Assembly: GCA_958496175.1 (NCBI GenBank)
Contig: OY292279.1
Span: forward strand, 23,436,001 to 23,500,000
Length of the DNA stretch: 64,000 nucleotides
Origin: Sisyra terminalis
Lineage: Eukaryota; Arthropoda; Insecta; Neuroptera; Sisyridae
Reading direction: 5' to 3'
Positions within the stretch are counted from its first letter, which is position 1. Every line of letters starts with the position of its first letter. The position numbers and the translations under genes were made by a program. Under the pieces are notes generated by a model. The model was not told where the DNA came from and searched no databases. It worked only from the letters and a program-made list of their open reading frames with translations. Positions 59,245-64,000 of this stretch are shown in pieces.

Positions 59245-60385
59245 CTACCAAACGTTTAAATATTTAGGAACCACTAATCACCGGGACGATACTTGCTTTG
59301 AAGATATAGATTCACGGAAAAAATAATATTAAAAATTACATCGTAATCTAGGACTAGACTTTCATTAGCTTAGTCTTTACAAAGATCTATTTTAAAATTT
59401 GAATTTTTGCATTATAAAATCGTTATAGTAACGACAATTATCTGTAATAAATTCCATTACTAAAGCACAATATTAGATGGGATACTTTTCTGTAAGTGTA
59501 AGTGGATATATACATAAACATAAACCATAGACAAGTAAAAAAGATAGAATTACTAATATCTCTGCTCCTATTTTTCTAACTTCTCAACGAACACATGTAT
59601 ACAAGCGACACTACTTGAGTATTTACATTATGAACTTATGCATGAACTTATTTTACAAAGAAATAATTTTATGTTATCAAATCGTAAAAATTACAATACG
59701 TTCGTTCGGGTCCAACACTGCAATAGTGACTAACAAAAATAACAATGTATTATATTAGTTGTTCCTATAATTTTTTCCCATGTATGAAAAAAACGGGGTA
59801 AATCCAGTTACAGAAATATGGATTAATTTTAAATAACACATTTACCAAAGAAAACAAAAAAAAAAATATTTTTCTAAGTATAACCCAAAATATAGATTTT
59901 TAGGGAGCAGAAATATGATCAATGACAATAAAATTACGATGTAATATATTAATCTTTCCTATAATTTTTTTCCATGTATGAAAAAAACAGGCTAAAGCCA
60001 GTTACAGAAACATGGATTTATATGAAGCAACACACTTACCAAAGGAAACAAAAAAATGAATCTTTCAAAGTATAACCCAAAATATAGTTTTTACGGAGCA
60101 GAAATATGATCAATGAAAACGTCCAACAGAAAGTAAATAGGAATAGCAGAGTTAAACTATTTTAGAGGATTGTGAAAAGTCATATTAAATTATAAATTAA
60201 GGACAGAAGAAATATGGCATGAAAGAAATAATGCACGTAAAATATTCTATGACAACGATACTAGAAAATAAGGTATTACAATGGTATGGTGGTGTTCAAA
60301 GAATGCTAGATCACAAAAAGGCAAAAGGAGTATTAAATTGGGAACCTCAGGAAAACAACGATGATAAAGAAAAGAAAGAGAAAGA
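59245..60385 (+). pseudogene. RTE/craniofacial-type LINE reverse transcriptase fragments
   Basis: At 59255, TTTAAATATTTAGGAACC encodes FKYLGT, followed by HRDDTCFEDIDSR. This is the FKYLGT...I..R block after the catalytic domain in insect LINEs. At 60160-60355 the tail is readable: KLRTEEIW, then TTILENKVLQWYGGVQRML and KAKGVLNWEPQ. These match the IEEKRLxWYGHVxRM...ALxWxPxGRRKRGRP ending of the same proteins. Between them the sequence is too decayed, or is foreign (a 190-bp tandem duplication). Stops and frameshifts throughout; inactive. It has the same broad type as 15540-16080 but lies in the opposite orientation. Confidence 0.7.
59764..60118. repeat. Two-copy tandem duplication (about 190 bp)
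   Basis: CCATGTATGAAAAAAAC, CCAGTTACAGAAA, AGTATAACCCAAAATATAG and GCAGAAATATGATCAATGA occur in order at about 59778-59925 and again at about 59970-60118. It lies inside the decayed LINE region. No coding sense was recognised. Confidence 0.7.
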
Positions 60386-60404
60386 GAAAGAAACCAAACA
60401 CAAT

Positions 60405-60660
60405 GATCACTTTTTCAACTAGTTAACGTCAGTGGTTTCAACTGTCAATTCAATTTCATTCAAATGTCAATTTTTGTCAGTTGTGTCAATGTTGGCTAAG
60501 ATTATTTTATGGGTAGCTGCTAGATTTTATAATTATAATGATGCAAATTATAATAATAATTCTAGTGGTTAGACAAGATCGGATGAAACTTATTTTAAAA
60601 AAAAAAACTAGACTTTTACAAAGAAGTATAACTTCTTACGTGGCTCCATTAGTGTACATT
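60405..60660 (+). repeat. Family A short copy, right half
   Basis: It begins inside the core (TTTCAACTGTCAATTCAATT, GTCAGTTGTGTCAATGTTGG), then runs as in 31470-31586 (AATGATGCAAATTATAATAA, ACTAGACTTTTACAAAG) and ends with AAGAAGTATAACTTCTTACG at 60621. Confidence 0.75.
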
Positions 60661-62625
60661 TATTTCTATTCTATGCTTTCCGATCATTTCCTCTAAAAAA
60701 AAGTCTTATGAGCCTTTGTCACGAACTTTATTTATGCGAAAATTCAAAATTTGTTAAACTATATTTTATACATTATACATTCGCTGGGGTTGGTAAATCT
60801 TGCAACTTAAATATTATTTGGAATTTTTTACGAAGCAATTATGTACTAAATTTCTTTTCTCTTTAATTTTTATCAAAATTCAACAAAATAAAAGTTTCAG
60901 ATTATCATTCTTTCAGGTTTGGAAATGGATTCTAAGTTTGTCTATTCTTTATTATTATAATTTTTAATTGTATTTTTTTATTTGGTTACAAATCGTTCTC
61001 AATAATGACCAACTCAAAAACATTTTTATGGTATTGATACTTGATTTAGTGTAAAACAAAATATTATTGGGAATTAGAGCCAGTACTTGGCTGATTTTGC
61101 TATTTTTTTAGCTCCGACTCTTGCTCGTATGAAATCAAACTACTGGATTGTTATTCAGCCCTTCATTTAACGAAATTTGCACATAAAATATTTGTAAAAT
61201 AAAAAAAAACATAGCAAATTTAAGATTTCTATGTTGGAAAAGTCAAAAATTTTCGAATCGAAATGAAGATTAGATTGAAAAAATCAAATTTATAACATTA
61301 AAAAGGAATCGTTTGATTTTTTCTTCACCTATTTATTTTTACTTGAAAATTTAAAAAAAAAACTCATAAAAACTTCATAAAAATGAATTTTATTTATTTA
61401 ATTTTCATTCTCTAGTTGAACGAGCTTTTGTTTCATATTTCATTCTTATTCCATAGTGGTTTTATTTTCAAGAATTTTCTGTGGCAACCCTAAGGGTTGA
61501 AAAGGTTAATTACATATATATTCATTTTATTCATTACAATTTCAGCACGCATCATTTCACATATGTGAATAAAACTAAAAAAGTAATAAGTTATTAAAGT
61601 GAAAACCATTTCCTAAATTTTCGCTCTTTAAATATTCGTGAAAATTTCAACAGAAAAAAATATATAAACTTTGCTACAATGATTTAAATTTTTATAAATT
61701 TCACTTCCCAATTCATCTCAGGAAAATAATGTAGTATTCTTTATAGGTGATTTATTACAGCACAGCAATAAAAAAATTCTTTCAAAAAATAATTAAATTA
61801 TTGCACCGAATAATTCTTGAACGAATCCCGAAAAAAGTAATTGTTGAAAATTAAATTTGATACATTTTAAGGAAGAATAATGATTTTGCTTGGTATAATA
61901 TGCGAGAGCACTTACAACTGAAAATGTTAAATATAAACAAGGAAACAAGGAAGCTTAAGGGGGCGCGAACGGGATGAGCTCAAGTTCTCTTCTCAGATAG
62001 CGAAGCTGATAATTTAAGGACGGGCGATGACGATGATAGTTCCCGTGGGACCTGTTCTTTCGACGTCCATTGTCTCGTGATTGGCGAACGTTTTACTCTA
62101 AACTCAATTATTAAAGCGTTATTTTCAAAATTTTCGAGGTCAAATGAAAGTAAATAAAAATTCACAGCTACGTTTTAAATACTCTTTTATCTTTTGAGGA
62201 ACTATAGGTAAAGTAAAAAATGTTACCAATAGATGGCTAGCTTAAAAATATTTATCAGATTACTGCCGTACTTTTTATAGGATAATTTATCAATTGACAC
62301 GGGAGATATTTCTCTAGACAAAAATTTGAAATTGTCGAACACCTTTTCTTTAGGTTTGTGAAATGAAAAACGGTTTAAATGTGTAAATGTATTTATTTAT
62401 ATTGAGCCTACTATTTATTTACTCAGTTTAAATTGATTAACGCTAAAAATATTACACTACTCATCTCTTTGCACCCCTTTAATAATATATTTTTTTATTT
62501 GTAAATTCTTAAATCAAGGACTTAATTAATCTGAAGAAGTTTTTCAATCCCCAATCGATTTGGTGTTGAGCGTTTATGATTTACCTTAGCGGTTTGTAAA
62601 AGCTAATATTTATTTATTTTAGGCC
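60661..62625. other. Unassigned DNA, with a G+C-richer island at 61900-62160
   Basis: The island has the minus-strand frame 61980-62165 without recognised domain. The rest is A+T-rich and unremarkable. Confidence 0.35.
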
Positions 62626-62627
62626 AA

Positions 62628-62785
62628 CTGGTGGCCAAGTGGTCAAGGTAGCTACTCTAAAACTGGTAGATGTTGGGTTCAATCCATGTATCGCGCGAAC
62701 TTTCGTTATTTCTTTATTACGATTTTTTAATAACCTTAGAGTCGCTACAGATCTTTGTAGTTATAAAGCGACTGTCAATAACAAC
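62628..62785 (+). mobile_element. tRNA-derived SINE, copy 5
   Basis: TGGTGGCCAAGTGGTCAAGG at 62630 is the A box region and TTGGGTTCAATCC at 62673 the B box. TTTCGTTATTTC, then CTTAGAGTCGCTAC and AGTTATAAAGCGACTGTCAA follow. The open frame starting at 62639 is only the SINE read in one phase. Confidence 0.85.
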
Positions 62786-62849
62786 TTAAAAAAATATTTT
62801 TGTATAAATTCAATTCATTTTTAACACTAGAATCGATTTAATAAAAACA

Positions 62850-62955
62850 AATTATGAGAAAAATCAGTTAGTTCAAAATTGAAACAATGATTATTATATT
62901 TAGTTTTCAGTCATCCATAAACGTTTACATTTTTTGTTCAGTGTTTTTGCCGGAA
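62850..62955 (-). repeat. Family A core fragment
   Basis: AATCAGTTAGTTCAAAATTG followed by AAACAATGATTATTATATTT is the inverted start of the core; the CTGTCATTTC part is missing. It follows SINE copy 5 at about 65 bp. Confidence 0.55.
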
Positions 62956-63481
62956 TATATACCAACATTTACCTCTTTTCGAATTATTTTTTAATTTTAG
63001 TTATTCAATCAATTTGCTAAGAAACGGGAAACTAATTTAAAAAATTTAAGCACTATAGTTACTTGTGGTTTTTAAAACACTTTCATTATCTCGCTTACTA
63101 CTTAGTAAATATTTTTTCATATAGCAGAAGTTACCCGATTAGATACATGCGCAGTTGCATTTTGTTGGGTTCAATCCAGATTTGTGCCAACGCAGAGATC
63201 CGAGCCATTGTTTCTAGCGCAATTTATTATTTACTGTTCAGTGTGCTCCCCCTGTATACAGTTCAGTGAATTATTTTCATCTTATGGTGTGCCGAGGAAA
63301 ATTTTAAAGTTTATCCTCAAAAGTATGTCAATATTTTTTGGCTAGTTTTTCTGGTTTTGAAATATACATATTTTATTTTGACATCAATTTCTATTCCACT
63401 AAAATACCTTTTTAAAGTCTCGAAGCTCAGAAGCATTCATATAATATGTATGTATGTTTACTATATGTTTAGACTATAGTT
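62956..63481. other. Unassigned A+T-rich DNA
   Basis: GTTGGGTTCAATCC at about 63167 equals the SINE B box but no SINE body follows. No gene recognised. Confidence 0.35.
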
Positions 63482-63893
63482 GTTGGAGCGGGCAAATAAG
63501 TTTACACTTTTTGTCAACTTGACGTTTCGCAATAATTTATTGCTTTTTCAGGAGCTCAAAACATACAATATTAACTTCAGTATATATAATAATTGTCTTC
63601 CCATATTCTTATTGTTTGTAGTGGTTTACTTGTAACTTGTAGTACATTTGGTATTGAGTGTATGAATTACACAATGGACATTTCTTTGACAATTTTTGAG
63701 GCTACTTTTTTTAATTTAATGTTGATAATTTTTTATAAGCTACAAGTAGACCATTACAAACAATAAAAATATGGCAAATATTATATTCATATAACGAAGT
63801 TATTGTTGGGGTTTTGAGTGCCTAAAGAATCAATAAATTATTACGAAACGTCACGTTGATCAAAAAGTGTTAACTTTTTTGCCCCTCTCCAAC
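63482..63893. mobile_element. 412-bp near-full-length palindromic MITE
   Basis: GTTGGAGCGGGCAAATAAGT at 63482 is matched by TTTTTTGCCCCTCTCCAAC ending 63893. Further inward CTTGACGTTTCG pairs with CGAAACGTCACG, CAATAATTTATTG with CAATAAATTATTA, and TATTGTTTGTAGTGGT with CCATTACAAACAATA. The arms of about 200 bp meet near 63690. No coding content. Target duplication unclear. Confidence 0.85.
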
Positions 63894-64000
63894 ATTTATC
63901 CTCTGAACATTTAGTAAATTTACCATCAAGGAGCTGATACAAATTTAGAATATATTTATATCGCACATACCTTTGATCCGTTAGAGAGAGAAATTTAAAT
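63894..64000. other. Unassigned DNA to window end
   Basis: Too short to interpret; nothing recognised. Confidence 0.4.

Noticed and set aside
59764..60118. Tandem duplication as LTRs of a small retroelement
   Set aside because: The two copies are directly adjacent, with no interior and no TG...CA ends; simple tandem duplication fits better.
62630..62690. A true tRNA gene suggested by A and B boxes
   Set aside because: The same head recurs with a shared non-tRNA body in five places and no acceptor stem closes it; it is a SINE.
63160..63185. Sixth SINE copy
   Set aside because: Only the B box string GTTGGGTTCAATCC is present, with no A box and no body.
1..64000. CRISPR array, bacterial operon or prophage
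   Set aside because: No regularly spaced short repeats, no ribosome-binding-site-led genes, and repeat content is clearly that of an animal nuclear genome.

Overview
The window looks like a gene-poor stretch of an arthropod, most likely insect, nuclear genome. The sequence is very A+T-rich, has no long open reading frame of host type and no rRNA, true tRNA or CRISPR, and is filled with the usual insect repeat mix: jockey-like and RTE-like LINE fragments, a tRNA-derived SINE, Penelope-type retroelement tails (PLE; reverse transcriptase with a GIY-YIG domain), hAT, Tc1 and pogo-like elements, and many short inverted-repeat elements (MITEs). The species cannot be named from the sequence. All family assignments come from reading motifs by eye; no database search was run.

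Layout: 1-4.1 kb is mostly unassigned DNA plus one long copy of the dominant dispersed repeat (family A). 4.2-6.1 kb holds a decayed tandem relative of family C followed by repeat B. 7.8-12 kb has family A fragments and a long-inverted-repeat element (G) with a PLE-like 3' end. 12.9-14.7 kb is a hAT-like element split by a 5'-truncated jockey LINE. 15.5-16.1 kb is a dead RTE-like LINE. 16.9-22 kb alternates unique G+C-richer islands with repeats D and E. 22-24 kb is a nest of palindromes. 25.4-27.2 kb is a second long family A copy with two younger MITEs inside it. 29-31.6 kb has repeat B, a short inverted repeat and a SINE. 33.3-34.6 kb is a long-inverted-repeat element (C) carrying a piece of a cytosolic malate dehydrogenase gene next to a PLE protein tail. 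35.9-37.2 kb has a Tc1 3' half and a large hairpin. 39.6-46 kb has pogo-like and hAT MITEs, inverted-repeat element F, a possible tiny secreted-peptide ORF, and a second C element nested in D. 48-51 kb has a hAT element with broken transposase, repeat E, a second F element and a SINE. 53-55 kb has SINEs and family A. 59-60.7 kb has RTE fragments and family A. 62.6-63.9 kb has a SINE and a 412-bp palindromic MITE.

No host gene can be called with confidence. About a dozen unique, less A+T-rich islands (for example 16.9-18.2, 21.0-21.7, 27.3-27.65, 35.1-35.7, 43.1-44.0, 47.1-47.8, 56.3-56.7 and 58.1-58.7 kb) lie between the repeats. They could be regulatory sequence of a large intron or intergenic region, but this is inference. 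The most interesting observations are the gene-fragment capture in element C with its repeat-array arms and about 10-bp target duplication, the recurrence of PLE tails inside three different long-inverted-repeat elements, and a core of roughly 130 bp shared by about fourteen repeat copies.
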